DNA of 64,000 nt from Bin5 sp965232575 (GTDB lineage: Bacteria > Chloroflexota > Anaerolineae > Caldilineales > Caldilineaceae): the NCBI GenBank assembly GCA_965232575.1, contig CBDDPZ010000007.1, positions 682,001 to 746,000 of the forward strand, written 5' to 3'. The position numbers were made by a program, and so were the translations under genes. Shown piece after piece: positions 26,765 through 34,937 of the stretch. Positions within the stretch are counted from its first letter, which is position 1. Every line of letters starts with the position of its first letter. The notes under the pieces are model-generated. The model did not search any database. It saw nothing but the letters and a program-made list of their open reading frames with translations, and was not told where the DNA came from.

Positions 26765-27697
26765 TCAAATCTTGACGAACTTGCGGGCCTTGTTGCCTTC
26801 GGTGCCCAGCTCCGCTACAAAAATGTTTCCTTTCGAATCACACCAGATGCCGTGCGGCATGGACAGGCCGGTTTCTTCCCCGCGGAAGCGGCCGACCAGT
26901 TCGCCGGATTCATGGAAGATCGAGACGCCGATCGGCGCCGGGCCTTTGCCCAGGGAGCCGCCCTGCTCGGCGACGTAGACCAACTGGTCGGGGCTGCAGT
27001 AGACATCGCCGGGGCCGTTGACGTCTTCCCACATCGTTATGTAGTTCCCGTCGTGGTCGAAGAACTGGATGCGGCTGGACTCCCGATCGCAGATCAGGAC
27101 CCGGTCCTGCGTGTCGATGCCGATGTTGTGTACGAGCGCGAACTGGCCCGGCTCGATGCCGGAGGTCCCCCAGGAGATTTCCAGTTCGCCCTCTGCGGAG
27201 AAGCGGTGGACTTGGCGGTTGCCGTAGCCGTCAGCAGTGAAGATGCTGCCGTCTTGGGCGATGGCCACGCCGGCCGGCATGTTGAAGGGCGGAGCCGCGG
27301 CCGGGCGCGTTCCAGGGTAGTGCCGTAGGGCGAGGGTAGTGCCGTAGGGCGTAACGGTCATCATGGCCCAGCCGCGGCGGCCCAGCTCAAGCAGCTTTTC
27401 GCCGTGCTGTGTGTGCTTGGTGACGACGTGCTCCTGGCGGTCGGTGACCCACACATGGTCTTCGGCGTCGATGAAGATGCCGTGAGGCTCGGTGAACTCT
27501 CCCTCACCCCAGGAGGTGATGAACTTCCCGGTGTCGGCCTCAAAGGCGACGACGGGGTGCTTGTGGCGGCAGAAGACAAAGACGCGGTCGCGTGAATCGA
27601 CCGCCACGTCGGGCACCGAACCGAGCGACCAGCCTTCGGGCACTGACGGCCAGGAATCGTCCAGTTCGTAGCGAAAGTCGCCATATCCAACTGTCAT
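26765..27697 (-). CDS. NHL-repeat six-bladed propeller protein (peptidyl-hydroxyglycine lyase-like)
   Basis: A 310-residue soluble propeller. Repeats of the NHL type are visible: SVPDVAVDSRDRVFVFCR, EPHGIFIDAEDHVWVTD, MPAGVAIAQDGSIFTADGYGN and LVHNIGIDTQDRVLICDRES, the arrangement of peptidyl-alpha-hydroxyglycine alpha-amidating lyase-like proteins. There is no signal peptide. A 19-base exact tandem duplication (27314-27351) lies in the segment TPYGTTLALRHYPG. Function is unknown; NHL proteins often bind ligands or act as lyases or lactonases. It is transcribed toward the peptide-transporter operon. Confidence 0.75.
   Translation of the reverse strand: MTVGYGDFRYELDDSWPSVPEGWSLGSVPDVAVDSRDRVFVFCRHKHPVVAFEADTGKFITSWGEGEFTEPHGIFIDAEDHVWVTDRQEHVVTKHTQHGEKLLELGRRGWAMMTVTPYGTTLALRHYPGTRPAAAPPFNMPAGVAIAQDGSIFTADGYGNRQVHRFSAEGELEISWGTSGIEPGQFALVHNIGIDTQDRVLICDRESSRIQFFDHDGNYITMWEDVNGPGDVYCSPDQLVYVAEQGGSLGKGPAPIGVSIFHESGELVGRFRGEETGLSMPHGIWCDSKGNIFVAELGTEGNKARKFVKI
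27314..27351 (+). repeat. 19-bp exact tandem duplication inside a coding region
   Basis: AGGGTAGTGCCGTAGGGCG occurs twice head to tail (27314-27332 and 27333-27351). The length is not a multiple of three, so it changes the frame of the propeller gene unless compensated nearby. Confidence 0.9.
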
Positions 27698-27748
27698 AAT
27701 CAGCTGTCCTCCGATGTAGCGCGCCAGTGCGGCGCGCAGGGGTGAAGG

Positions 27749-28529
27749 TTACTCCTTACGCCAGTGGTCGTCAGCGCTGTCGACGGGCATGAAGTCGAGC
27801 AGTTTCCAGGCGTAGGGCGTGTCGTAAATCTCGAGGCCGTCCAGGTGTTGTTTGACGCGCCGTAAATGATCTCGTAGTTGATGTTGGGGCGTTCAACGCA
27901 CGCCCGGAAGAAGCCGGTTGCATCGCGATGGCTGAACCAACTCACCAGTGAGCGGTAGCCGCGGCCGGGCGCGTTCCACGGAGGCAGCGTGCCGAGACGG
28001 ACAGATGACTTCCATTGGGCGATCGGGGCGGTCGATGTTGCCGCCCTCGGTGTAGTAGCGGCCCAGCGACTCGCCGAAGATCTTCGTGGCCCCGTAACGG
28101 CTGTCCGGCCTGCCCGGATCATCGCCTTTGACGAGCGGAATCGAGTCCGGGTCGAGGTCGTCATAGATGGAGAGCGGCTCATCCGTCACTCGTAGCGCCC
28201 ATTACGTGCATCGAACTGGCGAAGATGACGCGGCGCACACCGGCGTCGTGGGCAGCGTCGTACATGCGGGCGGTGGCGATCAGGTTGGGGTTGGTCAGTT
28301 CATCCCAGCCGATCTCAACTTCGTGGCGGGGGTCGGCGGCCAGGTGGATGACCACGTCCATGCCTTCGAAGACGGGCGGCAGCGCGTCGGGGTCGCAGAG
28401 GTCGGCCTGCGTAGAGTTGGGCCAGTCGGACGGGCGCAGGTCAATGCCATGGACCTCGTGGTCGCGGGCAAGTACCGGTGCCAGATAGCGGCCGATCTTG
28501 CCCGTGATGCCGGTGATAAGTATCTTCAT
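27749..28529 (-). pseudogene. NAD-dependent epimerase/dehydratase-like gene, broken by about three frameshifts
   Basis: The first piece (28529 to about 28190) has MKILITGITGKIGRYLAP, DVVIHLAADP and FASSMHVMG. After a shift near 28187 the next piece carries RYGATKIFGESLGRYY, the YxxxK catalytic segment; after a shift near 28005 comes WNAPGRGYRSLVSWFSHRD and INYEIIYGASNN; a third shift near 27855 leads to LDGLEIYDTPYAWKLLDFMP, ending at the TAA at 27749. Joined it would be about 260 residues, close to uronate-dehydrogenase-like SDRs. No uninterrupted frame remains, so it is inactive unless these are sequencing errors. Confidence 0.75.
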
Positions 28530-28632
28530 TTCTGTCTCCTGGTCGGGAGTTTGGTTACTCGTATATTCCAGTACGGTCGGATTTCAATCGCGAGAAATAT
28601 GGGCAAATTCGCTCGGCGCCGCCGAACTGCGG

Positions 28633-29502
28633 CTATCCAGCGGCCACCGCGTCGGGCCACGGCAAGCGCTCGTCGGGGGTCCGATTCTGCTGCATTGGCT
28701 CGACGGCGCCGCGGTAGTCGGGGATAAGCGGCTCAATTTTGGCGAGCGCATCCTGCGGCCAGTCGGCGTGTTGACGGTGCATGAAGTCGTGGATCCAGCT
28801 CTGCGTAGGCTCCAGGAGATCGGAGAAGAAGGGGTGAAACCAGATGGTGATCACCGTTCGTTTTTCGTCTGAGAGGTTGGTGTGGGCCGAGTGGAACATG
28901 CGCGCGTCCCCGACCACGACATCGCCGGCCTTGACCGGCACGTCGACCTCGCCGGGGTAGTCGCGGAAACGGGGGTCGTCCGGGTCATCGATGCGGTTGA
29001 TCTCCCGGGTGTGCGCCTCCCCCATGTCGTGGAGGATGTGGCGGTGGCGGTGGGTGCCGGGGAGAAGGCGCAGGCAGCCGTTCTGACGCGTCGTGTCCTC
29101 CAGGTAGTACATCAGGAAGATCATCGGCGGTTTGTCGCTGTAGGCGCGCGGGTCCTGCCACATCAGGCAGTCCTGGTGCCAGTAGAGGCGCGGTCCGCCC
29201 GGCGGCTTGCTGATGATCACCGCCTTCCAGAACTTGATGTCCTTGATGCCCATGCGGTCGAGTTCGGCGAGGGCGCGGGGATTGCCTATCAGGTCGGCGA
29301 GTTCCGGGTAGTTGTTGGAGTCGATCAGGCTGCCGGGCGACTTTGTTCTTTCCAGTCGTTCGGCGTCTACCTCGGCCAGGGCCTTGTCTACACAAGCCCG
29401 CGTCCGGTCCAGAAGCCAGCCGTCGGCTACATTCTCGATGATGCAGAAGCCATTCTGCTTGAGCTCGGCCATGCGCGTTTCGGGTGTCATGTTGGCAGTC
29501 AT
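28633..29502 (-). CDS. Phytanoyl-CoA dioxygenase family protein (3)
   Basis: A 289-residue Fe(II)/2-oxoglutarate oxygenase. Iron ligands are His109-x-Asp111 (YWHQDCL) and a distal His in MFHSAHTNLSDEKRTVIT, where the Arg would bind 2-oxoglutarate. The N-terminal ELKQNGFCIIENV segment is typical. It is closer in layout to the classical family size (about 290 residues) than the two copies near 17 kb. It lies between the glycosidase/FGE fusion and a broken epimerase on the same strand. Confidence 0.85.
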   Translation of the reverse strand: MTANMTPETRMAELKQNGFCIIENVADGWLLDRTRACVDKALAEVDAERLERTKSPGSLIDSNNYPELADLIGNPRALAELDRMGIKDIKFWKAVIISKPPGGPRLYWHQDCLMWQDPRAYSDKPPMIFLMYYLEDTTRQNGCLRLLPGTHRHRHILHDMGEAHTREINRIDDPDDPRFRDYPGEVDVPVKAGDVVVGDARMFHSAHTNLSDEKRTVITIWFHPFFSDLLEPTQSWIHDFMHRQHADWPQDALAKIEPLIPDYRGAVEPMQQNRTPDERLPWPDAVAAG

Positions 29503-29563
29503 CTGTGCTCCTTACGAGAAATGGGAACTCCGGGAACCGGCCTACTTCGCTCCGTAGCGCTTG

Positions 29564-31726
29564 CTATGCGGAGGGGGCAACGTCCTTGACGCAGCGGAAG
29601 CCGACGGTGCCGCAGCGGTCCAAACCGGGGTACATCAAGAGTATCTTTTCGTGACAGTCGTTGGGCTGCGCGCCGCTGGCGTTGTACCAGATGCTGCCTT
29701 CGACTTTGAGATAACTGCCGCCGCGAATGATGGCGTAGCGTGTGTGGCCGTCGTCGCGTTCGCTTTCGGTCCACTCCCAGACGTTGCCGGCCATGTCGAG
29801 GCAACCGACGTAGCTGGCGCTGCCGGGGAACTGGTCGACTGGCGTCGTGTCGTCGCTGCCGCTGTTGCAGAGCGTTGGGTCGAAGCCATCGCCCCAGGGC
29901 CAGACGGCAAAACCTGCGGCCTTTTGCCACTCTTCTTCGAGGGGCAGCCGTTTGCCGGCCCAGTGTGCGTAAGCGCGGGCATCATCCAGATCTACCCAGA
30001 TGACCGGGTGTCGCTCCTTGCCTTCAGGCGGCGACCACCGCCAGGGCTCCTGCTCGCTGCCGGCAGGCTTGTGCCAGTGGCGCAGGAAGTTGGTGATATC
30101 GCGCGGCAAGTAGCGGGACTGTTCGAGAAAAGTGCGATAGGAGGCGTTGGTGACCTCGGTGCGATCGATCCAGTATTCGGGAAAGTCGATGAAATGCCTT
30201 GGGTGGTACTTATCCCAGAGTTGATCGATCTTACCGTAGCAGGCGCCTTCCATGGCGGTGCGATTGTTGTGACGTACTCCGAATATGAAGGGGCCCGCGG
30301 GCACACGGCACATCTCCTCCGGTTCCTCCCCCGCGGTCACCGGAGCGGAAGGCTCGACCGGACGCAGTGACAGGTCGGCAAGGGTCAAACGCTTGCGGTC
30401 AATGCCGGCGGCGCCATCGAGTGCGGGCTTTCCCTGGCCGGAGCCCAGGTCGACCTCAACGCCCTCGGGCGCCGAGACGATACATCCTGCCTCGCCGCTG
30501 GACATGGTAGTTGAAAGAAGGTGCGCGTCCCCTTGCTGCGCCGGCTCGATTTCGGCGCCGTTCCAGAGGTCGTAGTGGCGCATAGGGCGGCCGTCTGGCG
30601 ACGTTGCCGGCGCCTGCAGCATGGGGCCGTTGACGGCAGCGCCCGTTTCGTTGATCAGCGTGTGCATGGTTGTTTCGCCGCTGCGCCAGCGGTGCGCGTA
30701 AACGCCGTCTACTTCTGTGGCCACGTAGGGCTGCCAGTCCCGGTCCTGGAACACATCGGAGAACTGGCGCAGCAGCCGCACGCAGCGCCGCAGCAGTACG
30801 CGATCCGCTTCGGGCCAGGGGTTCCACCAGCCGAAGATGTTCTCCCACACGACCTGGCCGCAACCATGGAAAAATGCCTTCTGGATGATATCGCTGTGTT
30901 CGTCGGCATTGCGGTCAATGGCGCGAAAAGAAAAGCGCGGCTCCACCCAGCGGATAGTCAGAAGGTCAGGAGGGACAACCGTATTGCGCTGCAGCCAGCT
31001 GCCCGCGATCGAGGAGAGGGCTTCTGTAGGGGGTACCGCTTCTGGGTTGAACACTATGTTGGCGTTGGCCTGCTGCATTGGCGCCAGGAATCCCGGGTCG
31101 TCCGAGGCCATCGTATCCAGGAAGACGCCGTCCGCGCCGATCTCCTTGATCACGGCGCCTAAGGCTTCGGCGTCGGCCACTGCGGGCGCGTTTGTGTCCG
31201 GGAATCTGCCGCGATATCCCCTTTTGTCGGTATAGGGCGGGGCGCCCGGCTCGCGGCGCGTGCCGATGTCCCAGGGGTTGTAGTTGACGAAGACGCGCAC
31301 ACCGCGCGCATGGGCGCGGTCAACCACCTCGCGCAGCCCCTGCAGGCCGCCCGGCATGTCGCGGTAGTAGTCGATCTGGTTGCGGTCATCAATGCCAAGG
31401 CGGGGGTAGGACTGCCAGAGCAGGATGATATCGTAACCGCCGAACTCGCGCTCGCCGTCGTCCAGGATTTCGTCAATGCGGTAGCGCCCGGCCTCGCGAT
31501 CGTAGAAGGCGGTGTCGTACATGAAGAGGAAGGCCTCAATGTAGGCGCTTCGGTACCACTCGATGCCCTCGCGGGAATGGATTTCCAAGTTGAGGGCGTC
31601 GCGCAGGGCATTGCGCATCCGGTCCAACTCGGCGGCCTCTTCTTCGCCGCGGCCGATGTGTGCCGAGAAGTCGTTCTGCACGCTGGCTGCAAGTGAGGCG
31701 AGGCGTTCGTTTTCCAGTGGTTTCAT
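29564..31726 (-). CDS. Fusion of a glycosidase-like TIM barrel and a formylglycine-generating-enzyme-type domain
   Basis: A 720-residue protein. The start at 31726 follows GGAGGAGAG and overlaps the upstream stop (ATGA). Residues about 50-400 look like a TIM-barrel glycoside hydrolase: YDIILLWQSYPRLG, ARGVRVFVNYNPWD and GADGVFLDTMASDD, the last an alpha-amylase-clan-like strand with an Asp. Residues about 490-715 are an FGE/SUMF1-type domain: PAGPFIFGVRHNN, WIDRTEVTNASYRTFL, PVIWVDLDDARAYAHWAGKRLP, MAGNVWEWTES, IIRGGSY and VGFRC at the end. FGE domains oxidise Cys or act as non-heme oxygenases, or serve as binding domains. The canonical active-site Cys pair is not certain (Cys in NDCHEK and DRCGTVGFRC). 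The fusion is unusual. Confidence 0.75.
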   Translation of the reverse strand: MKPLENERLASLAASVQNDFSAHIGRGEEEAAELDRMRNALRDALNLEIHSREGIEWYRSAYIEAFLFMYDTAFYDREAGRYRIDEILDDGEREFGGYDIILLWQSYPRLGIDDRNQIDYYRDMPGGLQGLREVVDRAHARGVRVFVNYNPWDIGTRREPGAPPYTDKRGYRGRFPDTNAPAVADAEALGAVIKEIGADGVFLDTMASDDPGFLAPMQQANANIVFNPEAVPPTEALSSIAGSWLQRNTVVPPDLLTIRWVEPRFSFRAIDRNADEHSDIIQKAFFHGCGQVVWENIFGWWNPWPEADRVLLRRCVRLLRQFSDVFQDRDWQPYVATEVDGVYAHRWRSGETTMHTLINETGAAVNGPMLQAPATSPDGRPMRHYDLWNGAEIEPAQQGDAHLLSTTMSSGEAGCIVSAPEGVEVDLGSGQGKPALDGAAGIDRKRLTLADLSLRPVEPSAPVTAGEEPEEMCRVPAGPFIFGVRHNNRTAMEGACYGKIDQLWDKYHPRHFIDFPEYWIDRTEVTNASYRTFLEQSRYLPRDITNFLRHWHKPAGSEQEPWRWSPPEGKERHPVIWVDLDDARAYAHWAGKRLPLEEEWQKAAGFAVWPWGDGFDPTLCNSGSDDTTPVDQFPGSASYVGCLDMAGNVWEWTESERDDGHTRYAIIRGGSYLKVEGSIWYNASGAQPNDCHEKILLMYPGLDRCGTVGFRCVKDVAPSA

Positions 31727-32769
31727 CTCTCCTCCCGTCTGCGGCTCGAACCGTCCGCTAACTCCTGTGAGCGCGGCTTGAAGCGAGCGATCTGATCGTC
31801 GACCCAAGCCAGGTTGGCGTCTTTCGTGCGACCGGCATTGTGCGGTGTGTGGACGACGTTGTGACGCCCAAGTAAGGGGGAGTCCAACGACATGGGCTCG
31901 ATGTCAAAGACATCGGCGGCCAGCGCCAGTTCATCGTTGAGGACGCGTCGATAGAGCGCCTCGGTATCGCAGATGAGGGCCCGCGTTACCTGTACGACCA
32001 GGCATCCGTGCGGCAAGGCGTCGATGAGGTCCTTGCCGATTAACCGGCGCGTATCTTCTTTCAAAGGAAGCATCGGCGCGAAGATCTCGGCATCCTTCAC
32101 CAGCTCCGGCAGATGAAAGCAGCGTCTTGCACCGGCCGCGGCAAAGGTTGCATCGGGGGCAAATGGGTCCCAGATGGCGACATCTGCGCCCATGGCCGAG
32201 CACCAGGAGGCGTAGCGGGCGCCGATATTGCCGGCGCCGACAACGCGTACCCGTTTGCCTCCGAGCGTGCCGTTGGCAAACCGCGAATCATCGACATACT
32301 GAACGCCTTTCGCGCCCGGTTTGCCCACCTCCGGCCTGTGTTTCCAGGGCTCATGGCTCTCGATCATGGCCGCGTGAGACTGGGGAATGCGGCGCAGTCC
32401 ACAGAGGGTCAGGCAGAGTCCGTACTCGGCCACCGACTGTCCCCAGTATATGTCGACGCGGTGAGGAATGATCTGAACGCCGCGGGATGCCGCTTCATCG
32501 AGGCCGTCTGATGGCAGATCGGTGTGGGCACTGTGGAAGCACTCCTCGAGGGAGGTAAAGGGGGCCAGGTCCTCGCGGGTGGCAGGGAAACCGAGGAGGA
32601 CCAGCCTCTGTACTGAGGCTGGGTCAGGCACCAGATGCGGCGCACGCGCCTCCGGCTCCATCGTACGGTAGAGTTCGCAACAGTCGCTCTGCCAGCGTTT
32701 CTGCCAGTCGTCTGCAGCAAACGGCCATACGGCGTCAAAACGTTCATGGACGCAGATTGCTGATCTCAT
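31723..32769 (-). CDS. D-2-hydroxyacid dehydrogenase family protein
   Basis: A 348-residue NAD-dependent dehydrogenase. The nucleotide loop is VVGAGNIGARYASW; the catalytic Arg is in VQVTRALICD, the acidic partner in ADVFDIEPM and the His in HTPHNAGRT. These enzymes reduce 2-keto acids to D-hydroxyacids or the reverse. It is the first gene of a minus-strand run, with a candidate promoter about 60-90 bases upstream, and its stop overlaps the start of the glycosidase/FGE fusion, which suggests coupled expression. The substrate is unknown. Confidence 0.85.
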   Translation of the reverse strand: MRSAICVHERFDAVWPFAADDWQKRWQSDCCELYRTMEPEARAPHLVPDPASVQRLVLLGFPATREDLAPFTSLEECFHSAHTDLPSDGLDEAASRGVQIIPHRVDIYWGQSVAEYGLCLTLCGLRRIPQSHAAMIESHEPWKHRPEVGKPGAKGVQYVDDSRFANGTLGGKRVRVVGAGNIGARYASWCSAMGADVAIWDPFAPDATFAAAGARRCFHLPELVKDAEIFAPMLPLKEDTRRLIGKDLIDALPHGCLVVQVTRALICDTEALYRRVLNDELALAADVFDIEPMSLDSPLLGRHNVVHTPHNAGRTKDANLAWVDDQIARFKPRSQELADGSSRRREER

Positions 32770-32828
32770 TTGTATGTCATTTCGGGAGTGCCCACCAGCC
32801 GAGGGGTTGGATGACTTTCTTCGTTGGC

Positions 32829-32857
32829 ATGATAAATGCTAATGCGTTCGCTGTCCA
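32829..32857 (-). promoter_or_regulatory. Candidate sigma70 promoter for the hydroxyacid dehydrogenase operon
   Basis: On the minus strand: TGGACA (32857-32852), 17-base spacer, TATCAT (32834-32829), 60 bases before the ATG at 32769. Confidence 0.45.
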
Positions 32858-33088
32858 ATCTCCCCTGAACTTATCAGGTCGCGGGTAACTACCAGGCCAT
32901 ATCCAGAAAGGAGAGAAAAACCTTTTATGCCTCACTTTGGATCGCGAACTGGCCAAGTCTTGCTATTTGCGAATCTACAAAGCAGAGATCGGCCATTCGC
33001 CTGCAGTCCTGAGAGTCCCTAAAAACCTCTAAATCCTGAATCAGACAAGGTCATCCATATGGTCTGGGACAGCCACTGCGACAACGGA

Positions 33089-33117
33089 TTGACAATCAGG
33101 ATACCGCTTACTATAAT
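33089..33117 (+). promoter_or_regulatory. Perfect consensus sigma70 promoter for the sugar ABC operon
   Basis: TTGACA at 33089-33094, exactly 17 bases, then TATAAT at 33112-33117. The start of transcription would be near 33124, giving an about 125-base leader before the GTG at 33250. Confidence 0.85.
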
Positions 33118-33249
33118 TATCTCCTCAACGCATTACATCATCTATATTCAGGCTGTGTCCCCCGGAAACGCACAGGGCCGACTTTATTCACTTTTTCGCG
33201 TCAGGGTGCTGCTGAGTCAGCGCCCCACACAGACCAGAGGAGGTCGAAC

Positions 33250-34581
33250 GTGAACGAAACAAGATTGAGTCGTCGGAATTTCCTGCAGATGGCTGGCCTG
33301 TCCGCAGCCGGCGTTGCTCTCGCCGCGTGCGCGGCACCGGCCACGCCCCAAGAGGCTGCCGGTGATTCGGAAGGCGGGGTTGAACCTCAGACCGTACAGT
33401 TCTACACGCTGGTATGGCAACCGGGCGCCGTAGAGGCCGCGCAAGCTGCGATTGACAATTGGAATGTCGAGCATGGCAGCCGCATTACCGCCGAATACAT
33501 CCAGGGTGGTTGGGGCCAGGCGCGTGATTACCTGACGACATCGATTGCCGGCGGGGTGACGCCCGAAATCGTCCACGGCATCACAGCATGGGCGAACGAG
33601 TACGGAACGCAGGGCGGTTACCTGGACCTGACCGAACTGATGAATAACTCAGGGCTGGTGGAAACGACCCATCCCAAGGCTCTTGACGCGGCCGTTTCCC
33701 CGTTGGACGGCAGGATTTTCAGTGTGCCCTGGTGCTGGGAAGTTGGCACGATGTATGTGAACGCGGATCGCTTTAATGAAGCAGGAATTGAACTGCCTCT
33801 TGACGGCTGGACCTGGGACGAATTCATTCCGGCTGCCAAGGAGCTCACCAACCCGCCGGACTACTACGGACTGGCAGCCAACCTTACGGCGACACAGACG
33901 ACCGAAGACATCATCGCCTGGATGTGGCAGACCGGCGCCGAGGTGATGGGAGGCTCTGGACAGAACTGGGAAATCGACGTACAGCCGGCGCGCGAAGCCC
34001 TGCAGTTGTGGCATGACATGCTCTGGGTGGATGAGATCCTGTCTCAGGAAAGTTTCGGCGGCTCCAACACTTTGGAAGCGTTCGGACTGGGCATCTATAC
34101 GATGCGCCAAACCGGCTGTTGGGCCAGACGTATCGTGATGGAGGCCGAACCGGAGTTCGAGTGGCACATGGTCCCGCTTCCCCATTACAAGCGCCATGCG
34201 AACAGCAGCGAGCCGCAGACTTGGTCTATTGCCACGGACGCGGCTGGCAGGGGTACCGTTGATGCCGCCTGGGAGGTCACATTGTGGCTCTCCAACGACG
34301 AGAATTCCTCGGCCATCGCCTATGGTGACTGGCTGTTCCCGACGAGCGTAAAGGCGATGGAGGATCCCCGATTTACGACGACGGAGCATTCCTGGGACGT
34401 AGCCCTGCGTGAGGTAGAGCACGGCGTCGGTTACCCCAAACATCCGGCCTGGGCCGAGTTCGATGACCGTCTGTTGGGACCGAACATCCAGAAGTATCTG
34501 CAGAATGAAATGACGCTTGACGAACTGATCGATCTTCTGGAGGTCGAAGGAACCAAGATACTGCAGGAGTATCAGGCCTAG
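33250..34581 (+). CDS. Sugar ABC transporter solute-binding protein (SBP family 1), Tat lipoprotein
   Basis: A 443-residue binding protein starting at GTG behind AGAGGAGG. The N-terminus SRRNFLQMAGLSAAGVALAAC combines a twin-arginine motif with a lipobox (last five residues), so it should be exported folded and lipid-anchored. The mature part has the family 1 layout (NNWNVEHGSRITAEYIQGGWGQ, SVPWCWEVGTMYVNADRF). It delivers a sugar or polyol to the two permeases encoded downstream. A strong promoter precedes it and a double hairpin follows it, consistent with higher dosage of the binding protein than of the permeases. Confidence 0.9.
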   Translation: MNETRLSRRNFLQMAGLSAAGVALAACAAPATPQEAAGDSEGGVEPQTVQFYTLVWQPGAVEAAQAAIDNWNVEHGSRITAEYIQGGWGQARDYLTTSIAGGVTPEIVHGITAWANEYGTQGGYLDLTELMNNSGLVETTHPKALDAAVSPLDGRIFSVPWCWEVGTMYVNADRFNEAGIELPLDGWTWDEFIPAAKELTNPPDYYGLAANLTATQTTEDIIAWMWQTGAEVMGGSGQNWEIDVQPAREALQLWHDMLWVDEILSQESFGGSNTLEAFGLGIYTMRQTGCWARRIVMEAEPEFEWHMVPLPHYKRHANSSEPQTWSIATDAAGRGTVDAAWEVTLWLSNDENSSAIAYGDWLFPTSVKAMEDPRFTTTEHSWDVALREVEHGVGYPKHPAWAEFDDRLLGPNIQKYLQNEMTLDELIDLLEVEGTKILQEYQA

Positions 34582-34716
34582 CGCGCCGTCGGCGAGGGGC
34601 AGAGAAGGATCTCAGCCGGCGCGTGAGCGAGCTGGTGTTCTCTCTATCCGGTCGCCGGGGCGGTTTCTCCCTTTTCCTGCGCTGATCAGTTAGGATACGC
34701 TTCGAATTGTCCGAAA

Positions 34717-34740
34717 CCCTGCCCTTGTCAGAGGGCAGGG
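34717..34740 (+). promoter_or_regulatory. Intercistronic hairpin
   Basis: CCCTGCCCT (34717-34725) pairs with AGGGCAGGG (34732-34740) around a six-base loop; no T-run follows. It precedes the terminator-like hairpin by ten bases. Confidence 0.6.
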
Positions 34741-34750
34741 CGCTGGATGC

Positions 34751-34784
34751 ACAGTAGACAGGGGTTGCCCCTGTCTACTGTTTT
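34751..34784 (+). terminator. Terminator-like hairpin between binding protein and permeases
   Basis: A perfect 14-base stem (34751-34764 with 34768-34781), three-base loop TTG, running directly into TTTTG. The short T-run suggests partial termination, leaving reduced read-through into the permease genes. Confidence 0.75.
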
Positions 34785-34937
34785 GAACTGAAGTCGAAGG
34801 CTTTCGCAGTTTCATGGTGCAAGCACCTATTCCGGCCTGCGCCGGCTCTACCTTGCCGTATTTCCTGGGTCGCCCTCTTTGTCAGTGACCGCTCTCGCAG
34901 CTTAATCGTGGGTCACTGAAATCGGTTGGAGGCAAAC

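Larger units (their letters stand above)
32770..33249. other. Divergent intergenic region with two promoters
   Basis: 480 bases between divergent genes, without a convincing gene. It holds a minus-strand promoter candidate (32829-32857) and a perfect plus-strand consensus promoter (33089-33117). No operator palindrome stands out. Confidence 0.65.
34582..34937. other. Intercistronic region with two hairpins
   Basis: 356 bases between the binding-protein and permease genes. It contains two strong hairpins (34717-34740 and 34751-34784); the rest shows nothing recognisable. Confidence 0.65.
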
